The translations under genes were made by a program, and so were the position numbers. Under the pieces are notes generated by a model that was given only the letters and a program-made list of their open reading frames with translations, was not told the origin of the DNA and ran no database searches. This document shows positions 44,096-51,958 of a stretch of 64,000 nt of DNA, in pieces (position 1 is the first letter of the stretch; each line of letters begins with the position of its first letter). This stretch comes from Streptomyces sp. Ru71 (GTDB taxonomy: Bacteria; Actinomycetota; Actinomycetes; Streptomycetales; Streptomycetaceae): NCBI RefSeq assembly GCF_002920535.1, contig NZ_PQSS01000027.1, positions 23,756 to 87,755 on the forward strand, given 5' to 3'.

Positions 44096-44227
44096 ATGGC
44101 CGAGACGACCGTCCGCCGCCGAGTCCGCCACGTCTCCCGTACGAGCGAGTCCGACCGCAAGAACGCCGCCGCCGCCCTCCAGCGCGCGCTCGACCGCCGT
44201 GACAACGGCGGCGCCACCGGTCACTGA
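44096..44227 (+). CDS. 43-residue basic protein, unknown function
   Basis: A short, highly charged peptide that begins MAETTVRRRVRHVSRTSE and ends in DRRDNGGATGH. It is rich in Arg with alternating acidic residues and has no membrane segment. GAAGGAG is placed ten bases before ATG 44096, and GC3 is high, so translation is likely. I recall near-identical short proteins at this position next to leuB in other Streptomyces, but cannot verify this. It is preceded by a long AT-rich upstream region. No function is known. Confidence 0.65.
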   Translation: MAETTVRRRVRHVSRTSESDRKNAAAALQRALDRRDNGGATGH

Positions 44228-44297
44228 ACGACCCCGCAGGCACGCCCGCTCCTTGTCCGGATGGCGGACGGTCCGTGTCATTCCATGGGACGAGGAG

Positions 44298-44303
44298 TAG
44301 GGT
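44298..44303 (+). promoter_or_regulatory. -10 box of leaderless leuB transcript
   Basis: TAGGGT lies exactly six bases before ATG 44310, with GTGTCA (44275-44280) at 17-base spacing as a weak -35. Transcription would begin at the A of the start codon. Confidence 0.55.
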
Positions 44304-44309
44304 GCCCGC

Positions 44310-45353
44310 ATGTCTCGCAGCATCGATCTCGCAGTGATCCCCGGTGACGGCATCGGGCAGGAAGTCGTGGCCGAAGGCCTGAAGGTCCTCTCCGCCGTCC
44401 TCCCGCAGGATGTGAAGCTGGAGACCAAGGAGTACGACTTCGGCGCCCGCCGCTACCACGCCACCGGTGAGACCCTCACCGACGACGACCTGGAGCAGCT
44501 CAAGGGGCACGACGCCATCCTGCTCGGCGCCATCGGTGACCCGAGCGTGCCGTCCGGCGTGCTGGAGCGCGGGTTCCTGCTGAAGCTGCGCTTCGCCTTC
44601 GACCACCACGTCAACCTGCGGCCGAGCAAGCTGCTCCCGGGTGTCGCCACCCCGCTCGCCGGTGAGCCGCAGATCGACTTCGTGGTCGTGCGCGAGGGCA
44701 CCGAGGGCCCGTACACCGGCAACGGCGGCACCATCCGCAAGGGCACCGAGCACGAGGTCGCCACCGAGGTCTCCGTGAACACGGCCTTCGGCGTCGAGCG
44801 GGTCGTGCGGGACGCCTTCGCGCGTGCTCAGGCGCGGCCGCGCAAGAAGCTCACGCTCGTCCACAAGAACAACGTGCTGACCTTCGCCGGTCATCTGTGG
44901 ACGAACATCTTCAACAAGGTGGCCGCCGAGTACCCCGAGGTCACCACCGAGTACATCCACGTCGACGCCGCCACCATCTACCTGGTGACCCAGCCCGAGC
45001 GGTTCGACGTCATCGTCACCGACAACCTCTTCGGCGACATCATCACCGACCTCGCCGCGGCCGTCTCCGGCGGCATCGGCGTCGCGGCCTCCGGCAACAT
45101 CAACCCGAGCCGCGAGTTCCCGTCCATGTTCGAGCCGGTGCACGGCTCGGCCCCGGACATCGCCGGCCAGGGCAAGGCCGACCCCACCGCCACGGTCCTG
45201 TCCGTCGCCCTGCTGCTGCGCCACCTCGGCTACGACGGTGAGGCCGACCGGATCGAGGACGCGGTCGCCACCGACCTCGCCGAGCGCGTGGGCAAGCCCG
45301 CCCGCTCCACGTCGGAGATCGGCGACGCCCTCGCCGTACGCGTAGCCGGCTGA
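44310..45353 (+). CDS. leuB: 3-isopropylmalate dehydrogenase
   Basis: An NAD- and Mg-dependent oxidative decarboxylase of leucine synthesis, 347 residues. The N-terminus IDLAVIPGDGIGQEV is typical. Substrate Arg residues lie in LKLRFAFDHHVNLRP and VVREGTEGPYTG, and the Mg site is DNLFGDIITDLAA, with MFEPVHGSAPDIAGQGKADP near the end. CimA, which has a related acyl chemistry, is encoded 8 kb downstream, and this enzyme class can also act on citramalate-derived 3-methylmalate, feeding isoleucine synthesis. The start has a six-base TAGGGT spacing and looks leaderless. Confidence 0.95.
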   Translation: MSRSIDLAVIPGDGIGQEVVAEGLKVLSAVLPQDVKLETKEYDFGARRYHATGETLTDDDLEQLKGHDAILLGAIGDPSVPSGVLERGFLLKLRFAFDHHVNLRPSKLLPGVATPLAGEPQIDFVVVREGTEGPYTGNGGTIRKGTEHEVATEVSVNTAFGVERVVRDAFARAQARPRKKLTLVHKNNVLTFAGHLWTNIFNKVAAEYPEVTTEYIHVDAATIYLVTQPERFDVIVTDNLFGDIITDLAAAVSGGIGVAASGNINPSREFPSMFEPVHGSAPDIAGQGKADPTATVLSVALLLRHLGYDGEADRIEDAVATDLAERVGKPARSTSEIGDALAVRVAG

Positions 45354-45381
45354 TCCGGTGCGCTGAGCGAAGAACACTTCC

Positions 45382-45418
45382 AAGCCGCCGGGTCGCATTC
45401 CAGCACCCGGCGGCTTTC
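45382..45418 (+). terminator. Terminator after leuB
   Basis: AAGCCGCCGGGT (45382-45393) pairs with ACCCGGCGGCTT (45405-45416), followed by TTCCC. It separates leuB from the ilvE leader region. Confidence 0.8.
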
Positions 45419-45518
45419 CCTGTGCGGCCCCGGGTGGAACCATCGACCCCCTGGGCCCGCCCCACCCGGATTCCTTCAGCCGCAGCCCCCGCGCGATAAT
45501 CGGACGCGGAGCCGCGAT

Positions 45519-45623
45519 ATGAGGGGAAGCTCGGACGTCCTAGCACTGGCCGGAAACCGGCTATTGCGAGGTGATGAGGAACGCGGCCCGTCACGACAAC
45601 CGGTGAAGGACAACCACTCATGA
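45519..45623 (+). CDS. Short ORF overlapping the ilvE start (candidate leader peptide)
   Basis: A 34-residue ORF containing VLALAGNRLL, with Leu codons CTA, CTG, CTA and TTG, which are mostly rare here. Its TGA overlaps the ATG of ilvE (ATGA at 45620-45623), giving direct translational coupling. GCGGAG sits seven bases before its ATG, and a GATAAT -10-like box lies at 45495-45500. Unlike the ilvB and cimA leaders it has no terminator between it and the structural gene, so control through ribosome arrival rather than termination is more likely. Translation is not proven. Confidence 0.5.
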   Translation: MRGSSDVLALAGNRLLRGDEERGPSRQPVKDNHS

Positions 45624-46708
45624 CGACGCCCACGATCGAGCTCAAGCCCTCCGCCCACCCGCTGCCCGCCGCGGAGCGCGAGGCGATCCTCGCCAGCCCC
45701 GGGTTCGGCCGGCACTTCACCGATCACATGGTGACGATCAAGTGGACGGAGGGCCGCGGCTGGCACGACGCGCAGCTCGTCCCGTACGGTCCGATCTCCC
45801 TCGACCCCTCCTGCCACGTGCTCCACTACGGGCAGGAGATCTTCGAGGGGCTGAAGGCGTACCGCCAGCCCGACGGCTCGGTCGCGGTCTTCCGTCCGGA
45901 GGCCAACGCGCGCCGCTTCCGCAACTCCGCCCGCCGCATGGCGATGGCCGAGCTGCCCGAGGAGCTGTTCATCGCCGCTCTGGACGCGCTGCTCTCGCAG
46001 GACGCCGACTGGGTTCCGCCGCACGGCGGTGAGGAGTCGCTCTACCTGCGGCCGTTCATGTTCGCCTCGGAGACCGGGCTCGGTGTGCACCCGGCCAACG
46101 AGTACCTGTTCATGCTGATCGCCTCCCCCTCGGGCGCCTACTTCGCGGGTGGTGTGAAGCCGGTGACCATCTGGGTCTCCGAGGACCACGTCCGCGCCGT
46201 CCCGGGCGGCACCGGCGACGCCAAGACCGGCGGCAACTACGCCGCCTCCCTGCTGCCGCAGGCCGAGGCCGCCGCCAACGGCTGCGACCAGGTCGTCTAC
46301 CTCGACGCGGTGACCCGCACCAAGGTCGAGGAGTCCGGCAGCATGAACGTCGCCTTCGTCTACGGCGACCGGATCGTCACCCCGGCGCTGACCGGCTCCA
46401 TCCTTGAGGGCATCACCCGCGACTCGCTGCTCCAGGTCGCCCGCGACCTCGGCTACACCGCCGAGGAGGGTGTGGTCACGCTCCAGCAGTGGCGTGAGGA
46501 CGCCGCCTCCGGTGCCCTCACCGAGGTCTTCGCCTGCGGCACCGCCGCGGTCGTCACGCCGATCGGCCACGTCAAGACCAAGTCGGACGCCTGGAGCCAC
46601 GGCGACGGCACCCCCGGCCCGGTCACCCTCCGGCTGCGCGAGGCCCTGCTCGGCCTCCAGCGCGGCATCACCGAGGACAAGCACGGCTGGATGCACAAGC
46701 TCGGCTGA
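45620..46708 (+). CDS. ilvE: Branched-chain amino acid aminotransferase
   Basis: A PLP fold-type IV aminotransferase of 362 residues, making the last step of valine, leucine and isoleucine synthesis or the first of their breakdown. FSDHM-like region is FTDHMVTIKW; HYGQEIFEGLKAYR carries the substrate site, the PLP Lys is in DAKTGGNYAASL, and the phosphate-binding segment is CGTAAVVTPIGHV. Length and motifs fit group II branched-chain transaminases. Its ATG overlaps the stop of the upstream 34-residue ORF. Confidence 0.96.
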   Translation: MTTPTIELKPSAHPLPAAEREAILASPGFGRHFTDHMVTIKWTEGRGWHDAQLVPYGPISLDPSCHVLHYGQEIFEGLKAYRQPDGSVAVFRPEANARRFRNSARRMAMAELPEELFIAALDALLSQDADWVPPHGGEESLYLRPFMFASETGLGVHPANEYLFMLIASPSGAYFAGGVKPVTIWVSEDHVRAVPGGTGDAKTGGNYAASLLPQAEAAANGCDQVVYLDAVTRTKVEESGSMNVAFVYGDRIVTPALTGSILEGITRDSLLQVARDLGYTAEEGVVTLQQWREDAASGALTEVFACGTAAVVTPIGHVKTKSDAWSHGDGTPGPVTLRLREALLGLQRGITEDKHGWMHKLG

Positions 46709-46721
46709 TCCCCCCGCATGC

Positions 46722-46759
46722 AAAGGGCCGCCCGGATGTCGAGTCCGGGGCGGCCCTTT
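46722..46759 (+). terminator. Terminator after ilvE
   Basis: AAAGGGCCGCCC (46722-46733) pairs with GGGCGGCCCTTT (46748-46759) with an extended upper stem containing one bulge. The A and T flanks make it potentially active in both directions. Confidence 0.85.
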
Positions 46760-46808
46760 CGTGTGCGGGGCGTCCGGGTGCACAGTCCGGGCGCTCCTGG
46801 GGAGAAGG

Positions 46809-46842
46809 CCCGGGCCGGCCGTCCGTCCACGGCCGGCCCGGG
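46809..46842 (-). terminator. Hairpin downstream of the NCS1 permease gene
   Basis: CCCGGGCCGGCCGT (46809-46822) pairs perfectly with ACGGCCGGCCCGGG (46829-46842) around a six-base loop. It lies 17 bases past the permease stop on its strand. Confidence 0.75.
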
Positions 46843-46858
46843 GGTCTGTGGGGTGCCC

Positions 46859-48301
46859 TCAGGGGGCGACGGTCACCGCCTCGGCGGGTTCCGCCGGGTC
46901 GGTCGGCAGCGCGGGGACGCCCGCGCCCCGCGCGGTCAGCGCCAGGTAGACGACGCCGCCGACCAGGCCCGACAGCAGGAAGCTGCAGTCCACACCGCCG
47001 GTGAACTTCAGCAGCGGGCCCTGGTACTCGGGCAGGGACACCGCGAGCAGGCCGGTGAAGGCGCCGATCGCCCAGGACACGGCGGCCTGGACGTTCCAGC
47101 CGGCCCGGAACCAGTAGATCCCGCCCTGCGAGCGGCGGTTGAAGACCTGGAGCGCGTCGGCGTCGTAGCGGCCACGACAGCGGGCGAAGCCGATGAGGGT
47201 GATGACCGCCCAGGGGGTGCCGATCGCGGTGAGCAGGAGGACGAAGGACGTCATCGCCGACTGCGCGTCCCACAGGAAGTGGCCGACGAAGACGCAGGCC
47301 GTGGCGACGATGGCGACGGTGTAGGTGGCGCGGGCACGGGAGGCGCGGGGCAGGATCGCGTCCAGGTCCAGGCCCATCGAGTACAGCATCAGACCGGCGT
47401 TGCCGACCGAGCCGGCGGAGGCGGCGAGCAGCAGCGGGATCAGGTACCAGGTGGGGGAGGCGTCGACCAGCGGTCCGGCGTAGTCCAGGGCGGCGCGGGC
47501 GCCGTAGGCGGTGAAGGTGCCGAACAGTTGCGGCACCAGCAGGCCCAGGATCAGGCCGAGCCAGGTGGCGTGCAGGATGCGGCTCGGGGTGTGCCGGGCG
47601 GGGGAGATGTAGCGGGTGTAGTCGCCGAGCAGGGTGATGAAGGCGATCGGTCCGGACAGGCCCGCGGCCACCGCCGCCAGCAGCCAGGTCGGCCAGTACC
47701 CGCCCAGCAGATAGCCGCCGGCCTCGGGCAGCGCGGCGGTGGTGAAGTGCGGGGCGTAGGCGAAGATGCCCAGCGCCAGCAGGGCCGTCATGCCGATGGC
47801 CAGCACGCGCGACATGGTCAGCAGCACCTTGTAGCCGTACACCGCGCCCGCGACGGTCGCGGCGGCCAGCAGCGCGTAGATCACGCCGTACGACAGCCCG
47901 TCGGCCGGCAGGCCGACCATGCGGCCGAGCACGCTCACCGAGACGTCGCCGCCGACCCACACGGTCAGCGCCGTGTAGCCGAGGGCGAGCAGCAGGCCGA
48001 CGATCGAGCCGATCAGCCGGCCGCGCACGCCGAACTGGGCGCCGGAGGAGGTGGACAGGTTGGTCGCGGTGCGCAGCGAGATCAGCGCCAGCGGCGCGGT
48101 GAGGGCCGTACCGACGACGGTGCCCGCGAGGATCGAGGTGATCGAGGACCAGAAGTCCAGTCCGAAGGAGGGCGGGAGCCAGCCGAAGACGATGACGCCC
48201 AGGCAGAGGTTGGAGCCGAGGAGGATCGAGACGAGGTCGCGCGGCCCGCTGGTGCGTTCCTCGTCGGGGATCGTGTCGACTCCGCGCTGTTCTATCTGCA
48301 T
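46859..48301 (-). CDS. NCS1 family permease (cytosine/purine/allantoin-like)
   Basis: A 480-residue transporter with about 12 hydrophobic helices. SILLGSNLCLGVIVFGWLPP at the start, TSSGAQFGVRGRLIGS in the third segment and FITLLGDYTRYI in the sixth are characteristic NCS1 regions. Family members import nucleobases, hydantoins or allantoin by sodium or proton symport. AAGGAG lies eight bases before ATG 48301. It diverges from the urease-like genes across a gap with palindromic operators, so the imported compound may be broken down by them. The substrate is inferred only as a nitrogen-rich solute. Confidence 0.92.
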   Translation of the reverse strand: MQIEQRGVDTIPDEERTSGPRDLVSILLGSNLCLGVIVFGWLPPSFGLDFWSSITSILAGTVVGTALTAPLALISLRTATNLSTSSGAQFGVRGRLIGSIVGLLLALGYTALTVWVGGDVSVSVLGRMVGLPADGLSYGVIYALLAAATVAGAVYGYKVLLTMSRVLAIGMTALLALGIFAYAPHFTTAALPEAGGYLLGGYWPTWLLAAVAAGLSGPIAFITLLGDYTRYISPARHTPSRILHATWLGLILGLLVPQLFGTFTAYGARAALDYAGPLVDASPTWYLIPLLLAASAGSVGNAGLMLYSMGLDLDAILPRASRARATYTVAIVATACVFVGHFLWDAQSAMTSFVLLLTAIGTPWAVITLIGFARCRGRYDADALQVFNRRSQGGIYWFRAGWNVQAAVSWAIGAFTGLLAVSLPEYQGPLLKFTGGVDCSFLLSGLVGGVVYLALTARGAGVPALPTDPAEPAEAVTVAP

Positions 48302-48334
48302 GGCTGGGTCTCCTTCGACGGCCACCTGTGAGGG

Positions 48335-48422
48335 TTTAGAGCGACGTTCAATGTGACGTGCGCAAAGCTGGTCCGTCAATATTTCCGTTGCGTGAATCTC
48401 GTGTTTAGAGTGGTGCTCTAAA
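48335..48422. promoter_or_regulatory. Operator-like repeats between permease and urease genes
   Basis: TTTAGAG-TGGTG-CTCTAAA at 48404-48422 is a perfect 7-bp inverted repeat. GTTTAGAGCGACGTTCAA near 48334-48351 shares the left half. They lie between divergent genes and are likely targets of the TetR regulator encoded at 51959. That assignment is inferred from locus organisation. Confidence 0.6.
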
Positions 48423-48449
48423 GCGAGGAAGGCAAGGAGGTGCCGCGAG

Positions 48450-49154
48450 GTGAGACTGACCCCCACGGAACGTGACCGGCTGCTGCTCTTCGGAGCGGCC
48501 GAGCTGGCCCGTGCCCGCCGGGCCCGCGGGCTGCGGCTGAACGTCCCGGAGGCGACCGCGCTGATCGCGGACACCGTCTGCGAGGCCGCCAGGGACGGCA
48601 AGCGGCTCGCCGAGGCCATCGAGGCGGCCCGCTCGGTGCTCGGCCCGGACGACGTCCTGCCGGGCGTCGCCGACGTCGTCACCGAGGTCATGGTCGAGGC
48701 CGTCTTCGACGACGGCTCCCGCCTCGCCGTCGTCTCCGACCCCATCGGCGCAGGGCTCGGGGAGGAGGGGCCGGGTGCGCTGCTCCCGGGCCCGATGCAC
48801 TCCGACCCCGAACCGGTGGTCCATGTGACGGTCACCAACACCGCGACCGTGCCGGTGTCGGTCACCTCGCACTTCCACTTCTTCGAGGCCAACCCGCGCC
48901 TGGACTTCGACCGCGAGCGGTCCTACGGCATGCGGCTCGCCGTCCCGGCCGGCTCCTCGATGCGCTTCGGGCCGGGCGAGACGCACGAGGTCGGTCTGGT
49001 GCCGATCGGCGGCGAGCGGATCGCCATCGGCTTCGCCGGCCTGGTCGACGGACCGCTGGACGCGCCGGGCGCGAAGGACGAGGCCCTGCGCCGGGCCGCC
49101 GCCTGCGGCTACCTCGGCGTACCGGACACCACCGACAAGGAGGCAGAGCGATGA
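48450..49154 (+). CDS. ureAB: Urease gamma-beta fusion subunit
   Basis: A 234-residue fusion. The N-terminal gamma part is LTPTERDRLLLFGAAELARAR to about residue 100, with PDDVLPGVADVVTEVMVEAVFDDG, and the beta part follows, with VTVTNTATVPVSVTSHFHFFEANPRLDFDR. AAGGAGG lies nine bases before GTG 48450. Its stop overlaps the ureC start (ATGA). Gamma and beta serve only as structural subunits. None of the nickel-insertion genes ureE, ureF, ureG or ureD lie nearby, unlike most urease operons. Confidence 0.92.
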   Translation: MRLTPTERDRLLLFGAAELARARRARGLRLNVPEATALIADTVCEAARDGKRLAEAIEAARSVLGPDDVLPGVADVVTEVMVEAVFDDGSRLAVVSDPIGAGLGEEGPGALLPGPMHSDPEPVVHVTVTNTATVPVSVTSHFHFFEANPRLDFDRERSYGMRLAVPAGSSMRFGPGETHEVGLVPIGGERIAIGFAGLVDGPLDAPGAKDEALRRAAACGYLGVPDTTDKEAER

Positions 49155-50863
49155 GCCGCCCCGGAGGCCACCCCGCCGAAGCCCGCCGGCTCACGCCGCA
49201 GGAGTACGCGGCCACCCACGGCCCGCGCGCCGGCGACCGCGTCCGTCTCGGCGACAGCGGGCTGACCATCAAGGTCGAGTCCGACGCGCAGAAGTACGGC
49301 GACGAGTTCCTGGCCGGCTTCGGCAAGACCGCCCGCGACGGACTGCACCTGAAGGCCGCCGCCGTCCGCGATACCTGCGACGTCGTGATCAGCAACGTCG
49401 TCGTGATCGACGCCGTGCAGGGCATCCGCAAGGTGTCCATCGGCATCCGCGAGGGCCGCATCTGCGGCATCGGCCGGGCCGGCAACCCCGACACCCTCGA
49501 CGGCGTCGACGTCGTCGTCGGCACGGGGACGTCCATCGTGTCCGGCGAAGGGCTGATCGCCACCGCCGGCGCCGTCGACACCCACGTCCACCTGCTGTCG
49601 CCGCGCATCATGGAGGCCTCGCTCGCCTCCGGCGTGACCACCATCATCGGGCAGGAGTTCGGCCCCGTCTGGGGCGTCGGCGTCAACTCGCCGTGGGCGC
49701 TGCGGCACGCCTTCAACGCCTTCGACGCCTGGCCCGTCAACATCGGCTTCCTGGGGCGGGGTTCGTCCTCGCACGCGGCGCCTTTGGTGGAGGCGCTGGC
49801 CGAGGGCGGCGCGTCCGGGTTCAAGGTGCACGAGGACATGGGCGCCCACACCCGCGCGCTGGACACCGCGCTGCGGGTCGCCGAGGAGCACGACGTCCAG
49901 GTCGCCCTGCACAGCGACGGCCTCAACGAGTGCCTGTCGGTGGAGGACACCCTCCGGGTGCTGGAGGGCCGCACCATCCACGCCTTCCACATCGAGGGCT
50001 GCGGCGGCGGACACGTCCCCAACGTGCTGAAGATGGCCGGTGTGCCGAACGTCATCGGCTCCTCGACCAATCCGACGCTGCCCTTCGGGCGGGACGCCGT
50101 CGCCGAACACTACGGCATGATCGTCTCCGTCCACGACCTCAAGCCCGACCTGCCCGGCGACGCCGCCATGGCCCGCGACCGCATCCGCGCCGGGACGATG
50201 GGCGCCGAGGACGTGCTGCACGACCTGGGCGCGATCGGCATCACCTCCTCCGACGCCCAGGGCATGGGCCGGGCCGGCGAGACCGTGCGCCGCACCTTCG
50301 CCATGGCCGGCAAGATGAAGGCCGAGCTGGGCGGTCCCGACACCGACCACGACAACGAGCGCGTGCTGCGCTACATGGCCAAGCTGACCATCAACCCGGC
50401 CATCGCGCACGGCCTCGCCCACGAGGTCGGCTCCCTGGAGGTCGGCAAGCTCGCCGACATCGTGCTGTGGCGGCCGGAGTACTTCGGCGCCAAGCCGCAG
50501 CTCGTCCTCAAGTCCGGATTCCCGGCGTACGGCGTGGTCGGCGACCCCAACGCGGCCACCGACACCTGCGAACCGCTCGTGCTGGGACCGCAGTTCGGTG
50601 CGTTCGGCGCCACCGCGGCCGACATCTCCGTCGCGTTCGTCGCGCAGGCCGCCGTCGACCAGGGCCACGACACGATGCCCACCCGGCGCCGCCGGGTCGC
50701 CGTGCGCGGCACGCGCGGCATCGGCCCGGCCGACCTGCGCCTGAACTCCCGTACCGGACAGGTCGACGTGGACCAGCGCACCGGCCTGGTCACCCTCGAC
50801 GGCGAGCCGCTCAGCTCGGAGCCCGCCGACTCCGTCTCCCTCAACCGCCTCTACTTCCTCTGA
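49151..50863 (+). CDS. ureC: Urease alpha subunit homologue with altered active-site flap
   Basis: A 570-residue amidohydrolase that normally hydrolyses urea to ammonia and carbamate at a di-nickel site. Metal ligands are kept: His145 and His147 in DTHVH, the carbamylated Lys225 in GFKVHEDMG, His in VALHSDGLNE, HIEGCGGGHVP and Asp368 in SSDAQGMGR. The mobile flap is different. The usual MVCHHLD reads here as IVSVHDL (residues 324-330), so the flap Cys becomes Ser326 and the catalytic His becomes Val327. The enzyme may therefore have little urease activity or act on another substrate. It is coupled to ureAB and followed by an agmatine-deiminase-family gene. Confidence 0.92.
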   Translation: MSRPGGHPAEARRLTPQEYAATHGPRAGDRVRLGDSGLTIKVESDAQKYGDEFLAGFGKTARDGLHLKAAAVRDTCDVVISNVVVIDAVQGIRKVSIGIREGRICGIGRAGNPDTLDGVDVVVGTGTSIVSGEGLIATAGAVDTHVHLLSPRIMEASLASGVTTIIGQEFGPVWGVGVNSPWALRHAFNAFDAWPVNIGFLGRGSSSHAAPLVEALAEGGASGFKVHEDMGAHTRALDTALRVAEEHDVQVALHSDGLNECLSVEDTLRVLEGRTIHAFHIEGCGGGHVPNVLKMAGVPNVIGSSTNPTLPFGRDAVAEHYGMIVSVHDLKPDLPGDAAMARDRIRAGTMGAEDVLHDLGAIGITSSDAQGMGRAGETVRRTFAMAGKMKAELGGPDTDHDNERVLRYMAKLTINPAIAHGLAHEVGSLEVGKLADIVLWRPEYFGAKPQLVLKSGFPAYGVVGDPNAATDTCEPLVLGPQFGAFGATAADISVAFVAQAAVDQGHDTMPTRRRRVAVRGTRGIGPADLRLNSRTGQVDVDQRTGLVTLDGEPLSSEPADSVSLNRLYFL

Positions 50864-50883
50864 TTCCGCTAAGGACCCGCCCT

Positions 50884-51924
50884 ATGAGCACCCCTGTCGC
50901 CGACGGCTTCTCCATGCCCGCCGAGTGGACCCCGCACGAGCGCACCTGGATGGCCTGGCCGAGCCCCAACCCGACCTTCGACGACCCCGAGGACCTCGCC
51001 GCGTCCCGGGTCGCCTGGGCCTCCGTCGCCCGCGCCATCCGCCGCTTCGAGCCGGTCACCGTGGTCTGCGGCCCCGGCCAGTCCGCCGAGGCCGCCGCCC
51101 TGCTCGGTGCCGACATCGAGATCGTCGAGCGCGAGCTCGACGACGCCTGGATGCGCGACATCGGCCCCACCTTCCTCACCAACGGCCGTGGCGAACTGGC
51201 CGCCGTGGACTGGACGTTCAACGGCTGGGGCGCCCAGGACTGGGCCCGCTGGGAGCACGACTCCAAGATCGGCGCCTATGTCTCCGACCTGGCCGGCGCC
51301 AAGACCTACGCCTCCGAGCTGGTCAACGAGGGTGGCGCGATCCACGTCGACGGCGAGGGCACCGTGCTGCTCACCGAGACCGTGCAGCTCGGCCCCGAGC
51401 GCAACCCGCACTGGACCAAGGAGCAGGTCGAGGCGGAGATCCACGCCCACCTCGGCACCACCAAGGCCATCTGGCTGCCGCGCGGCCTCACCGGCGACTA
51501 CCCGCCCTACGGCTTCGGCACCCTCGGCCACGTCGACATCGTCGCCGCCTTCGCCCGCCCCGGTGTCGTGGTCGCCCACCACCAGCCGGACCCGGCGCAC
51601 CCCGACTTCGAGGTCACCAAGGAGGTCATCTCCCTCCTGAAGTCGGCGACCGACGCGCGCGGCCGCAAGCTGGAGGTCGTCGAGGTGCCCGCCCCGACCG
51701 TCCTGGAGGCCGACGGCCACTGGGCCGACTACTCCTACATCAACCACTACCTCTGCAACGGCGGCGTCGTGCTGTGCGGCTTCGACGACCCGCGCGACGA
51801 GATCGCCGCCGGGATCTTCCGCCGGCTGTTCCCCGAGCGGACGGTGACCCTGGTGGACGCCCGTACGATCTTCTCCGGTGGCGGTGGCATCCACTGCATC
51901 ACCCAGCAGCAGCCGAAGGTCTGA
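50884..51924 (+). CDS. Agmatine deiminase family protein
   Basis: A 346-residue member of the peptidyl-arginine deiminase/agmatine deiminase family, which turns a guanidino group into a ureido group with loss of ammonia. Active-site motifs are WMAWPSP, DDAWMRDIGPTF (Asp), LVNEGGAIHVDGEG (Glu), GTLGHVDIVA (His) and the C-terminal catalytic Cys in GGGGIHCITQQQP. AAGGACC precedes ATG 50884, 20 bases after ureC. If it acts on agmatine the product is N-carbamoylputrescine, a ureido compound that could relate to the unusual urease beside it. The pathway link is speculative. Confidence 0.9.
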   Translation: MSTPVADGFSMPAEWTPHERTWMAWPSPNPTFDDPEDLAASRVAWASVARAIRRFEPVTVVCGPGQSAEAAALLGADIEIVERELDDAWMRDIGPTFLTNGRGELAAVDWTFNGWGAQDWARWEHDSKIGAYVSDLAGAKTYASELVNEGGAIHVDGEGTVLLTETVQLGPERNPHWTKEQVEAEIHAHLGTTKAIWLPRGLTGDYPPYGFGTLGHVDIVAAFARPGVVVAHHQPDPAHPDFEVTKEVISLLKSATDARGRKLEVVEVPAPTVLEADGHWADYSYINHYLCNGGVVLCGFDDPRDEIAAGIFRRLFPERTVTLVDARTIFSGGGGIHCITQQQPKV

Positions 51925-51958
51925 TCCACAGCACCTTTTCGAGACACAGGAGCAGCAG

